A stretch of 64,000 nt of DNA, from the NCBI GenBank assembly GCA_036504075.1, contig DASXVX010000016.1:1-64000 (forward strand). Reading direction: 5' to 3'. This DNA is from DASXVX01 sp036504075 (GTDB taxonomy: Bacteria; Bacillota; Sulfobacillia; Symbiobacteriales; Symbiobacteriaceae). This document shows positions 1 to 7,188 of this stretch, one piece after another (positions within the stretch are counted from its first letter, which is position 1; each line of letters opens with the position of its first letter). The notes under the pieces are model-generated. The model saw only the letters and a list, made by a program, of their open reading frames with translations, was not told the DNA's origin and did not search any database. Position numbers and translations under genes: made by a program.

Positions 1-220
1 CCCGGCCATGCCCCGCCAGCAGCGCCGAACCCAGTTCCAACACCGCAGGCAATCCCCTGGGCTCCAGGTCCCATGGGAGAATGAAGTTCAAGAACATGCC
101 CGTGACCCGCGGGTTGGCGACCACCATCGCCCCCTTGAAGCGGGTCACACTGGCGCCGCCGCCGGCGGTGGCCATGCAGGCCAGCCAGTGCTGCTCCATT
201 TTTACATGCCGGTCTGTCAT
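1..220 (-). CDS. Partial protein of unknown function (N-terminal 73 residues), possibly GNAT-like
   Basis: An open frame runs from an ATG at 220 to the window edge, so only the N-terminus is present. The translation begins MTDRHVKMEQHWLACM and contains NPRVTGMFLNFILP. It reminds me of the N-terminal part of some two-domain GNAT acetyltransferases, but no acetyl-CoA motif lies within the visible part. A weak purine-rich ribosome site (AAAGGCGG) precedes the ATG. It lies 56 bases downstream of the radical-SAM-like gene on the same strand, so the two may be co-transcribed. The identity is uncertain. Confidence 0.5.
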   Translation of the reverse strand, partial: MTDRHVKMEQHWLACMATAGGGASVTRFKGAMVVANPRVTGMFLNFILPWDLEPRGLPAVLELGSALLAGHGR

Positions 221-276
221 CCGAACCCGCCTTTCGCGTGTGCTACCGCAAGCTTAACGCAGAAGACGGGCCTGTT

Positions 277-1080
277 TCAATCGCCTGCTTCCAGCGACGA
301 GCGATTCAGCGTATCCTGCAGGTTCTTCCCCTTCAGGTTGCCCAGGTACCCGGAGGCCCCGGTGAAACCGAAATAGGCCTCGCCGTCCGCCTGGACCCGC
401 AGGGTGCGGGAGTAGCCGGAGCCCAGAGTGGGATCCTCCAGCGGGTCCGCCGGCCCCACGTAGGTTCGGGTGGTTATGGACCGGGTCACGGCGCCCAGTT
501 CGGCGGCCAACTCCGTTTTCTCCACCGGCAATAGCCGGAGCGCTTCCGACTGGGGCGAAGGCCAGCCGCCGTCGGGCACTGTAGACCAGAGGAACCGGTC
601 CACGCCCTTTCCGGCCGCCCAGGCCGCCAGCACGGGAAGCTCGCGGCAGCCAAGCTGCGTGGCGGTGGCGAGGACGCCCAGGCGCCCGGCGATGCCGTCC
701 TTGAGGAACCGCTCCAGTGCGATCAAAGCCCGGGCATGGCTGCCGGCGCCGTGCAGGCTGTCGTGCGGCTCGGGGGTAAAGCTGTCCAGAGCAATTAACA
801 GGTGGACGCCACTTTCAATAAGCTCCCGGCAGACCCGCGGCTCCAGCAGGCTGCCGCTCAGGTAGGCCGTGACCCGCGGCATGCCTGACTTGAGCGCCCG
901 CCGGACCACCGGCCAAAAACCGGGGTAATCCAACGGCTCGGCTCCGGCCAACAGCAATTCGCGCCCACCCTGGGCGGCAAACTGTTCCGCCAACGCGCTC
1001 CACTGCCAAACGGTCAGTTCACGCCCGGTCGGCACGGTCGCGTGGCTCGGAAAGGCCAGTACTAGCTGCTCTATGTTCAT
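277..1080 (-). CDS. Radical-SAM-fold-like protein lacking the CxxxCxxC cluster motif
   Basis: This 267-residue protein has the layout of a radical SAM barrel. A segment reading LLLAGAEPLDYPGFW matches the GGEPLL-type SAM-binding strand. LIALDSFTPEPHDSLHG matches the SLDg..pe.HD..RG strand, and a later TATQLGCRELPVLAAWA resembles the following t..N..el..l segment. The N-terminal CxxxCxxC that binds the 4Fe-4S cluster is missing: the first residues are MNIEQLVLAFPSHATVPTG, without cysteine. Only two cysteines occur in total (in VCREL and GCREL). It therefore probably cannot perform radical chemistry and may be a binding or partner protein. The ATG at 1080 has a GGGGGGTCTACC ribosome site. The fold call is inference from pattern. 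Confidence 0.7.
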   Translation of the reverse strand: MNIEQLVLAFPSHATVPTGRELTVWQWSALAEQFAAQGGRELLLAGAEPLDYPGFWPVVRRALKSGMPRVTAYLSGSLLEPRVCRELIESGVHLLIALDSFTPEPHDSLHGAGSHARALIALERFLKDGIAGRLGVLATATQLGCRELPVLAAWAAGKGVDRFLWSTVPDGGWPSPQSEALRLLPVEKTELAAELGAVTRSITTRTYVGPADPLEDPTLGSGYSRTLRVQADGEAYFGFTGASGYLGNLKGKNLQDTLNRSSLEAGD

Positions 1081-1284
1081 GGTAGACCCCCCTGTATTCT
1101 AGCGAATCCCCAGAGCTTCTTTTCGCCTCCAGTATAACCAAGATTTCCAGTTTTTGTCAATCATTTTTTCACCGCCAGCGAAACGGCGGATGGAAGCAGG
1201 AAATTCCATTTGCATAGCGGAAGTTTCACATATGACCCAAAAAGGAACCCGTTAAATTCACGGACCAGGAAAGGTGGAACCTCC

Positions 1285-1899
1285 ATGCGGGCAGGAACGG
1301 GTACAATGCCAAAGCGCAGCAACTTCACGGCCCTCTTTGTGCTGTTGGCCCTCGTGCTCGGAGCCGCCGGGGGCTACTTCTGGCAGAGCCGGGCAGCCAG
1401 GACGGTCACCAGCGCAAGGGACGCCGCCGTCACCGAGAACATCGGGTTAAAAGCCAACGTCGGCAAACTGGAAAGTCAGGTCCGGGGGCTGCAGGCCGAC
1501 AAAAGCAAGCTGGACCAGCAACTCGAGGCCATGACCGGCGAGCGTAATGATCTCGCGAGCGCCCTTCAGGTGACCACCGCCACTCGGGACGTGGCCGTCG
1601 CCTTCGGCAAGGCGAGCGTGACCCGCAACCAGGCCTGGATCCGGGCGCTCATGACTGCGGATTTGGCTGCATCGTACACGCTGCGCCAGACCGGCCCGGA
1701 CATGGTGCCCTCCCGCTACGAGATCGGCACCGGACCGGCGGGCAACGGCCCCTGGACTTACGTGGTCAAGGTCTGGTACAACTACAAGACGCAGGGGCAG
1801 GCGGGTTACACCGTAGACACCCTCACCGTGGTCAAGGCCGGCGACGTATACAAGATTCAGGCCGTCAAGGCGGCTGATTACATCTCCCAGAACAAATGA
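1285..1899 (+). CDS. Membrane-anchored coiled-coil protein with NTF2-like C-terminal domain
   Basis: The predicted 204-residue protein has one N-terminal membrane segment (about residues 13-30, FTALFVLLALVLGAAGGYF). A charged heptad-like stretch (about 45-100, NVGKLESQVRGLQADKSKL) follows and probably forms a coiled coil. The C-terminal domain of about 95 residues resembles NTF2-like DUF4878 lipid-side domains (WTYVVKVWYNYKTQGQ, then VDTLTVVKAGDVYKIQ). It is likely anchored on the outer face of the membrane. The ATG at 1285 was preferred over an upstream in-frame ATG at 1210 because AAGGTGG lies seven bases before it. It is transcribed alone and ends at a terminator. I do not recognise a specific function. 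Confidence 0.75.
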   Translation: MRAGTGTMPKRSNFTALFVLLALVLGAAGGYFWQSRAARTVTSARDAAVTENIGLKANVGKLESQVRGLQADKSKLDQQLEAMTGERNDLASALQVTTATRDVAVAFGKASVTRNQAWIRALMTADLAASYTLRQTGPDMVPSRYEIGTGPAGNGPWTYVVKVWYNYKTQGQAGYTVDTLTVVKAGDVYKIQAVKAADYISQNK

Positions 1900-1905
1900 C
1901 GATGT

Positions 1906-1931
1906 GGGCCGGGAGCAACCGCTCCCGGCCC
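1906..1931. terminator. Hairpin between convergent genes
   Basis: An 11-bp perfect stem (GGGCCGGGAGC at 1906-1916 with GCTCCCGGCCC at 1921-1931) and an AACC loop lie between the convergent genes ending at 1899 and 1942. It has no strong T-run. It probably ends transcription from both sides. Confidence 0.6.
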
Positions 1932-1941
1932 TGGCCTTGCT

Positions 1942-2253
1942 TCATCGCTGCCGGATGATGACATCGCCCGGTCCCAGCACCTTGACCTGGCACGCGAGCC
2001 GAAACCCCATATCCACCAGGGTCTGACTCAGCCGGGCCGGTTCGTTGACGGTCGGGCGCTGCAGGTTTTCCGCCCCTGCAAGCACCTGGCACTGGCATTT
2101 GCCGCAGGTCGCCTGCGCGCAGCCCCAGCGGTACGGCAAGCCGGCGGCCAGCAGCGACTGCAGCAAATTGGCGCGGGGAGGCACCAGAACGGTGTGCTCT
2201 CCGGCTTTCGTCTGGACGGTGACCCGGATGTCTGCCAGTGGCGCCACCTCCAT
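1942..2253 (-). CDS. 2Fe-2S plant-type ferredoxin
   Basis: This small electron carrier of 103 residues has the plant-type [2Fe-2S] cysteine pattern C-x4-C-x2-C (GCAQATCGKC). The fourth cysteine is far downstream in RLACQVKVLGPGDVII. The start ATG at 2253 overlaps the stop of the upstream ABC ATPase gene in a TGATG arrangement, so translation of the two is probably coupled. A longer open frame exists upstream, but it runs inside the ABC gene and is not needed. The redox partner is not evident; pairing a ferredoxin with an oligopeptide-type ATPase is unusual. Confidence 0.88.
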   Translation of the reverse strand: MEVAPLADIRVTVQTKAGEHTVLVPPRANLLQSLLAAGLPYRWGCAQATCGKCQCQVLAGAENLQRPTVNEPARLSQTLVDMGFRLACQVKVLGPGDVIIRQR

Positions 2254-3182
2254 CAGAGTGCGTGACAGGCCGCCGCATGGCCCGGGGCAACCTCCCGGAG
2301 GTCGGGCATCTGCCGCTTGCATGCCTCCCGGGCGAGCGAGCAGTGGTTCACCCAGGGGCAGCCGACGGATGCCGACCCCGCCTGGTCTTCGTCTCCCGGC
2401 ATACCGCCCGGCTCCTGCCCCAGAAAGAGGCGGCTGTAGGGATGCCTGGCCGACGTAAGCACCTCGGCGGCCGACCCCAATTCGCAGAGCCGCCCCTCAC
2501 ACAGCACCGCCACCCGGTGGGCCAGCCGGCCGATGACCCGCCGGTCGTGGGAGACCATCAGGAACGAGACGTTTTGCTGCTTTTGCACCTGCTCCAGCAG
2601 GCGCAGCATCTCCAGTTGCAGGTGCGGGTCGACGCCGCTGACCGGCTCATCGCCCGCCACCAGCACTGGGTTCACTGCCAGCGCCCGAGCGATGGCCAAC
2701 CGCTGCTGCTGGCCGCCGGACATTTCCGCGGGGGTGCGGCTCAGGAACTGGGACGGCAGCCCGACCTGTTCCAAAACTCCGGCGATGCGGGCTTCCGACT
2801 CCGGCAGTCCGGCGTGACGCAGTAGCTCCTGAAACTGCCGGGCGACCGTCTGCTCCATGTCCAGACTGTCGCGGGCGTCTTGTCGGATGATCTGGAGGCG
2901 CCGCCGCAGCTTCTTGCGGTCGTCGCCGCTCAACCTGGCCGGGTCCTGCCCCTGCACCAGCACCCGGCCCCGGCTGGGCGCCAGGCGTAGCGCGGCCACT
3001 TCGGCCAGCGTCGACTTGCCGCTGCCACTGCCGCCCATGACGCCGAGCGTCTCGCCTCGGTTGAGGCTCAGACTAATGCCATCTAGTGCGCGGATGGGCT
3101 TGCTACCGAACATCCCGAAAATGCGCGGGTCAGTCTGCCGGAGCACAACCACATCCTGAAGTGCCAATAGTGTCTCGTTCAC
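2253..3182 (-). CDS. ABC transporter ATP-binding protein, oligopeptide/dipeptide (OppF/DppF) type
   Basis: This 309-residue ATPase has Walker A GGSGSGKST (about residues 50-58), Q-loop IIRQD, signature MSGGQQQRLAIARAL, Walker B VLVAGDEP and switch MVSHD. The C-terminal tail has the cysteine-rich pattern typical of oligopeptide importers (GCPWVNHC, then C, then ACHAL at the end), which supports the stop at 2253. It would power peptide or nickel uptake with permeases, but none is encoded nearby, so it is an orphan subunit here. The start is GTG at 3182 with AGGAGG six bases upstream. It is translationally coupled to the ferredoxin gene. Confidence 0.88.
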   Translation of the reverse strand: MNETLLALQDVVVLRQTDPRIFGMFGSKPIRALDGISLSLNRGETLGVMGGSGSGKSTLAEVAALRLAPSRGRVLVQGQDPARLSGDDRKKLRRRLQIIRQDARDSLDMEQTVARQFQELLRHAGLPESEARIAGVLEQVGLPSQFLSRTPAEMSGGQQQRLAIARALAVNPVLVAGDEPVSGVDPHLQLEMLRLLEQVQKQQNVSFLMVSHDRRVIGRLAHRVAVLCEGRLCELGSAAEVLTSARHPYSRLFLGQEPGGMPGDEDQAGSASVGCPWVNHCSLAREACKRQMPDLREVAPGHAAACHAL

Positions 3183-3301
3183 GGGGGTCCTCCTGCATGT
3201 TGCTGTCTACCCACGGCTTCGCTCTCGCTGCGATGGTTTCCTTCCAACCCGTTGACTGGGAGGAACGGACCGGCCGGCCCTCCCCATCATTGATACAGGA
3301 A

Positions 3302-3323
3302 AGCCCCGGCCAAGGCCGGGGCT
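3302..3323 (-). terminator. Terminator of the SASP gene
   Basis: A near-perfect inverted repeat (AGCCCCGGCC at 3302-3311 with GGCCGGGGCT at 3314-3323) lies just beyond the stop of the spore-protein gene on the minus strand. It is followed there by TTTCCT. Confidence 0.7.
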
Positions 3324-3341
3324 GTGCTTTCTCATCGGACG

Positions 3342-3566
3342 CTACTGGACGGTGCCGGCGCCGCTCAACTGGGACTCGGCCAGGGCGATCATCTTCTTGA
3401 CCATATAGCCGCCTACCGAGCCGTTGACCCGGGAGGGAAGGTCGCCCTTGTACTGCTGGCCGTAGTTCTGGATCCCAAGCTCGCTCGCGGTCTCGAACTT
3501 GAGCTGTTCCATCGCATTGCGGGCGTTGGAGATCAGAATTTCGTTCCGGTTGTTGTTGTTCGCCAT
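3342..3566 (-). CDS. Alpha/beta-type small acid-soluble spore protein (SASP)
   Basis: This 74-residue protein coats and protects spore DNA. It carries both hallmark segments of the alpha/beta SASP family: LKFETASELGI, which contains the germination-protease cleavage region, and LPSRVNGSVGGYMVKKMI. The length matches the family (60-75 residues). The ATG at 3566 is preceded by a near-ideal ribosome site AGGAGGTGATAA. It is flanked by its own terminator, so it is a single-gene unit, presumably expressed in the forespore under a sigma-G type promoter, which I could not place with confidence. It is one of the strongest indicators that the organism forms endospores. Confidence 0.96.
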   Translation of the reverse strand: MANNNNRNEILISNARNAMEQLKFETASELGIQNYGQQYKGDLPSRVNGSVGGYMVKKMIALAESQLSGAGTVQ

Positions 3567-3653
3567 GTCGTTATCACCTCCTGACGGTACTTAGAATGCC
3601 GCGGCGATAACGGCGTTATGACGACCACTTCATGGAAAAATGACACACAGATT

Positions 3654-3905
3654 TCAACTGCGCGACGAGCGTTTCTTTCTTTCCAGCCGATCCAGGTCCA
3701 ACCGATCCAGGCTCGAGCGATCCAGGCCCGACCGGGGCAGCCACAGCCGGGACAGCCAGCGTTTTGCTTGCGCCAAAAGACGGCGGCCTTGATCCGCACC
3801 CGGAATCGTCAGTCCGAGATACTCGTGAGCCGTGATTTTTCCTGCGAAATAAGCTTCGCGCGCGGCCTGTACCTCAGCCCTGTCGGGCTCTCCCGATTTG
3901 CTCAT
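3654..3905 (-). CDS. Small hypothetical protein with repetitive charged tail
   Basis: This predicted protein has 83 residues. The N-terminal half (SKSGEPDRAEVQAAREAYFAG, then KITAHEYLGLTIPGADQG) looks like a folded helical segment. The C-terminus is a short-period tail rich in Leu-Asp-Arg (SGLDRSSLDRLDLDRLERKKR), encoded by three copies of the nine-base unit CGATCCAGG on the plus strand. The ATG at 3905 lies one base after the TAA of the upstream GAF gene and has an AAGGGGGA ribosome site, so the two form an operon. I do not recognise a family; the tail could bind nucleic acid or protein. Confidence 0.65.
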   Translation of the reverse strand: MSKSGEPDRAEVQAAREAYFAGKITAHEYLGLTIPGADQGRRLLAQAKRWLSRLWLPRSGLDRSSLDRLDLDRLERKKRSSRS

Positions 3906-3906
3906 G

Positions 3907-4806
3907 TTACGATTCCCCCTTGGGCACCACCTGACATACACCAGTGGCTTGCAAGAAGTGGAACGCACAAAAGGCCGCCAATTTGACCGCGAAGACTTCC
4001 AGGTGCGCAAAGTCTTCCGTCGTAAAGGCGTTCGGCTCCCGGGCGTCGAGACACATCACCCCGAATACGGCCCGCCCGGCCCGTACGGGAACGCAGGCGA
4101 TGGACCGGAAATCCCGGTTGCCCTGTTCGGAATGCCAGTAGACCGGGTCACTGGCTGTGTCCCGGCAGTAGTAGTCTTCCCCGGTCAAAAATGCCCGTCC
4201 GGCGCAGGAATGGTCCAGGGCCAGGCGTGGTCGCTTGGCCTTGCCGTAGCCTTCGCCCACCACCAGTTCCAGGTGCTGCTCTTCATCATCCAGGATAAAA
4301 AAGCCACAGCGGCACCGGCCCGCCAGGTTCATCACCCGCGTCACGCCGGAGACAATGGTCTGCATGCCGCGCATGATCTGCGCTTCCCACTCGCTGGAGT
4401 CGCTCATCATGAGATACGCCAGGTCGCCGTCCAGCAACCGCGAGAGTGTCAACACCCGGTCCTTTGCTTCCAACGCCTGCTCCAACGCTTTTTTGTCGCG
4501 CTGCGGCGGCGGTTCCGCCGCGGGCGTGGGCACCGGCATCGTCGTCGGCTGCGTGGCGGGCTGGGGTCCGGCCGGAACCGCGCCCGGAGTCTGCACTGCG
4601 GCGGGCTGCGCCCCGGTTTTTGCGCCTCGCAGCGTCTGCCACTTGCCGATGACCCAGTTCCCGTATCCCAGCAGAAACCCTTCATCGGACCGAAGGATTT
4701 TCCAGAGCAGCGCTCCCAGGTAGACGGTCACGACGATAATGACGGCCGCGGCGAACCAGGATGAGGACAAAAGACTGCGGAGCGGCGTCAACAGGGTAAA
4801 ATCCAT
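3907..4806 (-). CDS. Membrane-anchored GAF-domain protein
   Basis: This 299-residue protein has one N-terminal membrane helix (about residues 17-36, WFAAAVIIVVTVYLGALLWKI). A Pro/Ala/Thr-rich linker spans about 65-100. A cytoplasmic GAF-type sensory domain covers about 110-290, with RCGFFILDDEEQHLELVVGEG, HSCAGRAFLTGE, IACVPVRAGRAVFGVMCLDA and a closing helix. GAF domains bind small ligands or haem. No output domain is attached, so it probably signals through a partner, possibly the small protein encoded one base downstream. The ligand cannot be read from the sequence. Confidence 0.82.
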   Translation of the reverse strand: MDFTLLTPLRSLLSSSWFAAAVIIVVTVYLGALLWKILRSDEGFLLGYGNWVIGKWQTLRGAKTGAQPAAVQTPGAVPAGPQPATQPTTMPVPTPAAEPPPQRDKKALEQALEAKDRVLTLSRLLDGDLAYLMMSDSSEWEAQIMRGMQTIVSGVTRVMNLAGRCRCGFFILDDEEQHLELVVGEGYGKAKRPRLALDHSCAGRAFLTGEDYYCRDTASDPVYWHSEQGNRDFRSIACVPVRAGRAVFGVMCLDAREPNAFTTEDFAHLEVFAVKLAAFCAFHFLQATGVCQVVPKGES

Positions 4807-4900
4807 GCTTTAGCACCCCGTAGACCAGCTGAATTGGGACGGATGTCTCACCCCTAGCGTACCAGTATTTGTAAAACAATTCAAGTTCTGCCGTTGGAAA

Positions 4901-4924
4901 GAGCGGACCCGGACGGGCCCGCTC
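4901..4924 (-). terminator. Terminator of the GNAT gene
   Basis: An imperfect GC-rich inverted repeat (GAGCGG...CCGCTC at 4901-4924) lies immediately after the stop at 4932 on the minus strand. It is followed there by TTTCC. Confidence 0.55.
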
Positions 4925-4931
4925 CTTAAGC

Positions 4932-5450
4932 TTATTCATTTGCCGGCCCTCCGGTCAGGTTCAGTTCCAATTCGATCTCGTCGTGCAGCGGGATGTCATG
5001 CAGCCCCACCAGGGGAATCGACGGCTTCAACTGCCGGGCCTCGTCGATGGCGCCGGCGTAAACCGCCGCGAGCCTGTACCCGCGTCGCTGGTAGAACCGG
5101 AGCGCCGCCAGGTTGTCGTTAGACGTGATCAGCCATACCCGCCGGCAGCCCGCCGCCCGGGCCGCGGCCCCCACCGCCTGCAAGAGCGCCGTCCCGATGC
5201 CCTTGCCTTCCACCATGGCGTTCAGGCTCAACACCTCGCACGCCTGGTCCTCCACGCGGTATGTAGCCGCCCCGACCCGCACATCGCCGTCCGAGGCGAT
5301 CAAGCCGTGCAGGCTATCCAGGCGGTGAACCCGCCCCCTGGTAACCATCGACTCCCCGCCCCACTCTGACTGCCAGAGACCGGCCAGCCACTCCCGGTCA
5401 TTTCCGGTAGCAGTACGAATCAGCAACGTCGGTTCCGTCCTGTCTGTCAT
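4932..5450 (-). CDS. GNAT family N-acetyltransferase
   Basis: This 172-residue single-domain acetyltransferase uses acetyl-CoA. The acetyl-CoA loop motif is VEGKGIGTALLQAVGAAARAAG, matching the Q/RxxGxG/A pattern. The closing strand-helix motif follows as NLAALRFYQRRGYRLAAVYAG. The ATG at 5450 was chosen because AGGAGG lies six bases upstream; a TTG at 5456 directly abuts that site and is too close. The acceptor substrate is unknown. It is divergently transcribed from a second acetyltransferase gene beginning at 5590; the AT-rich space between them probably holds both promoters. Confidence 0.88.
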   Translation of the reverse strand: MTDRTEPTLLIRTATGNDREWLAGLWQSEWGGESMVTRGRVHRLDSLHGLIASDGDVRVGAATYRVEDQACEVLSLNAMVEGKGIGTALLQAVGAAARAAGCRRVWLITSNDNLAALRFYQRRGYRLAAVYAGAIDEARQLKPSIPLVGLHDIPLHDEIELELNLTGGPANE

Positions 5451-5589
5451 GCTCAACCTCCTGGAAAGACTTGAAAAGCACTAGCACTTATCTATTTTAT
5501 CAGGTAATAATGTAGATATGAACAGCCTGGTTTGACCCGGCCGCGGTTTGCCGCCGGGACGCTGTGTTCCCAGGAGAGGATGAGTAGAC

Positions 5590-6546
5590 GTGGCACTGGC
5601 GATTCGCCTGTTTACGCCCGAAGACTACGGTACCGTTGCCGATGTCGCCATGGCGGCGTTTCCGGGCACACCTGTCTCCGCGGAAGAACTGCGCTACCAG
5701 GATGAGCACCGAGGCCCCGGCTACAAGTTGCAGCGGTGGGTGGTGGAAGCCGACGGCCACGTGGTGGCGTGCGCCGAGTATGACCAGTCTGCCTACCGGT
5801 ACCATCCGCGCAAGTTTATTGTAGCGGTGTGGGTACATCCGAACCACCAGGGCCGCGGCATCGGCTCTGCCCTGCACAACCATCTCTTTGAAGCGCTGCA
5901 GCCCTTTGACCCCCTTTCCCTCGAGTGCACCACCCGAGAGGACTTACCACAGGGCATCCGGTTCATTGAGCACCGGGGGTTCAAGGAGGGAATGCGGAGT
6001 TGGGAGTCGCACCTGGACCTGTCGGCGTTTAATCCCGCCCCCTTGGTTGACCTCACCGGCGCCGTGGCCCCGGCCGGGGTGGAAATTCGCAGCCTGCGCA
6101 CCCTGGAGAGCGGCCCCGACCGGGACCACATGCTGTTCGAACTGGCATCCGAAATTCGGCTGGACGTGCCCAACGTGGCGTCCCTGACCCCGCTGAACTT
6201 TGAACATTGGGCGGCAAACGCCCTGCACAGCCCGTGGTCGCTGCCCGACGGGTTCATGGTGGCCACTTGCGGGGGCCGGTATATCGGCCTGAGCTACCTG
6301 ACGGCCGACCCGGACGGCGGTCCGCTCCGGACCCGGCTGACCGGCGTTCGGCGGGACTACCGGCACCTGGGCATCGCGCTGGCCCTGAAAGTCCGGGCGC
6401 TGGCCTGGGCGAAGGCGGCGGGTTACTCAGCCGTCGTGACCCATAACGCCTCCATCAACGAACCCATGCTGGCCCTCAACCGACAGCTGGGATTCGTCCG
6501 GAAGGCGGGGTTCATCGAATACTGGAAAGTGCTGAAAACCGAATGA
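5590..6546 (+). CDS. Tandem-domain GNAT acetyltransferase
   Basis: This 318-residue protein has two GNAT domains. The N-terminal domain has the clear acetyl-CoA motif VWVHPNHQGRGIGSALHNHL (about residues 80-100) and RFIEHRGFKEGMRSW. The C-terminal domain is more diverged, with TGVRRDYRHLGIALALKVRA and NEPMLALNRQLGFVRKAGF. The start is GTG at 5590 with a purine-rich AGGAGAGGATG upstream. Two-domain members of this kind are common in Bacillota and actinobacteria, acting on antibiotics, amines or mycothiol-like substrates; the substrate here is not predictable. It ends at the repeat-rich spacer and shared terminator at 6693. Confidence 0.88.
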   Translation: MALAIRLFTPEDYGTVADVAMAAFPGTPVSAEELRYQDEHRGPGYKLQRWVVEADGHVVACAEYDQSAYRYHPRKFIVAVWVHPNHQGRGIGSALHNHLFEALQPFDPLSLECTTREDLPQGIRFIEHRGFKEGMRSWESHLDLSAFNPAPLVDLTGAVAPAGVEIRSLRTLESGPDRDHMLFELASEIRLDVPNVASLTPLNFEHWAANALHSPWSLPDGFMVATCGGRYIGLSYLTADPDGGPLRTRLTGVRRDYRHLGIALALKVRALAWAKAAGYSAVVTHNASINEPMLALNRQLGFVRKAGFIEYWKVLKTE

Positions 6547-6549
6547 TAT

Positions 6550-6607
6550 CAGTTGCCTCCCGCCTTTTGCTCCGCGAAGAACAGTTGCCTCCCGCCTTTT
6601 GCTCCGC
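6550..6607. repeat. Two 26-bp perfect direct repeats, period 32 bp
   Basis: The 26-base unit at 6550-6575 (beginning CAGTTGCCTCCCGCC) recurs identically at 6582-6607, separated by GAAGAA. It starts a few bases after the acetyltransferase stop and lies just before the palindromic repeats at 6612-6689. It is not protein-coding. Confidence 0.85.
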
Positions 6608-6611
6608 AAAA

Positions 6612-6689
6612 GTCTGCCGGCCACCACGGCGACTGACGGAATCAGTCGCGGTCTGCCGGCCGCTCCGGCGACTGACGGAATCAGTCGCG
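6612..6689. repeat. Tandem pair of 39-bp units, each with the GCGACTGA palindrome
   Basis: Units 6612-6650 and 6651-6689 differ at three positions out of 39. Each ends in a hairpin with stem GCGACTGA, loop CGGAA and stem TCAGTCGC (6629-6649 and 6668-6688). Closely related palindromes (loop GGA) occur at 30267-30293 and 59980-60004. Each locus lies just beyond a minus-strand terminator, here that of panD. The arrangement is that of a dispersed REP-like element. Confidence 0.85.
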
Positions 6690-6692
6690 AAG

Positions 6693-6718
6693 AGGCCGGC
6701 AGGGTACCCCGCCGGCCT
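6693..6718. terminator. Terminator between convergent GNAT and panD
   Basis: The stem AGGCCGGC (6693-6700) pairs with GCCGGCCT (6711-6718). The loop AGGGTACCCC is itself nearly self-complementary. TTCGTTT follows on the plus strand. It serves both the acetyltransferase gene and panD. Confidence 0.75.
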
Positions 6719-6723
6719 TTCGT

Positions 6724-7092
6724 TTACTGGCCGGCCATGGCCGGCAGTCTGATTTGGTTGTGCTCATCCACCTGCACGACGATCGGCTTGAAGTCCACCA
6801 GTTCCGCCTCGTTAAGCTGGGCGTAGCAGATGATGATCACCAGGTCGCCCGGATGGGCCAGCCGGGCGGCAGCACCGTTCAGGCAGATAATGCCCGACCC
6901 CGGGGTTCCGGCGATGGTATACGTCTCAAAACGGGCACCGGTGTTGATGTTGACTACCGCTACCTGTTCATACTCCAGAATATCTGCGGCCTTTAGCAGG
7001 TCGCTGTCGATGGTAATGCTCCCGACGTAGTTCAGGTTCGCTTCGGTGACGGTGGCCCGGTGAATCTTGGATCTGAACATTGTACGTAGCAT
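6724..7092 (-). CDS. panD: Aspartate 1-decarboxylase
   Basis: This 122-residue enzyme converts L-aspartate to beta-alanine for pantothenate and coenzyme A synthesis. It is made as a proenzyme that self-cleaves between Gly24 and Ser25 (YVG|SITID), and the new N-terminal serine becomes the pyruvoyl cofactor. Other family signatures are SKIHRATVTEANL at the start, NGARFETYTIAG and GSGIICLNGAAARL with PGDLVIIICYA. The length matches the family (about 126). The ATG at 7092 has AGGAGG seven bases upstream. No panB or panC is nearby, so panD is a single-gene unit here. Confidence 0.96.
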   Translation of the reverse strand: MLRTMFRSKIHRATVTEANLNYVGSITIDSDLLKAADILEYEQVAVVNINTGARFETYTIAGTPGSGIICLNGAAARLAHPGDLVIIICYAQLNEAELVDFKPIVVQVDEHNQIRLPAMAGQ

Positions 7093-7157
7093 GGTGGATC
7101 CTCCTGGCTGTGGGGTCCAGGCTGCCGTGCGGCAGTCCCGGCCACTCTTAGCCTAGC

Positions 7158-7174
7158 CCGAGAATCGCTCTCGG
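7158..7174 (-). terminator. Short hairpin after the P450 gene
   Basis: CCGAGA (7158-7163) pairs with TCTCGG (7169-7174) just beyond the P450 stop at 7189. It is short and lacks a T-run, so it is a weak candidate. Confidence 0.4.
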
Positions 7175-7188
7175 TCAAGATGCCTCTT

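Noticed and set aside
6550..6689. Possible mini CRISPR array
   Set aside because: Only two copies of each repeat type exist, the units are adjacent or six bases apart rather than separated by unique spacers, and no cas genes are nearby.
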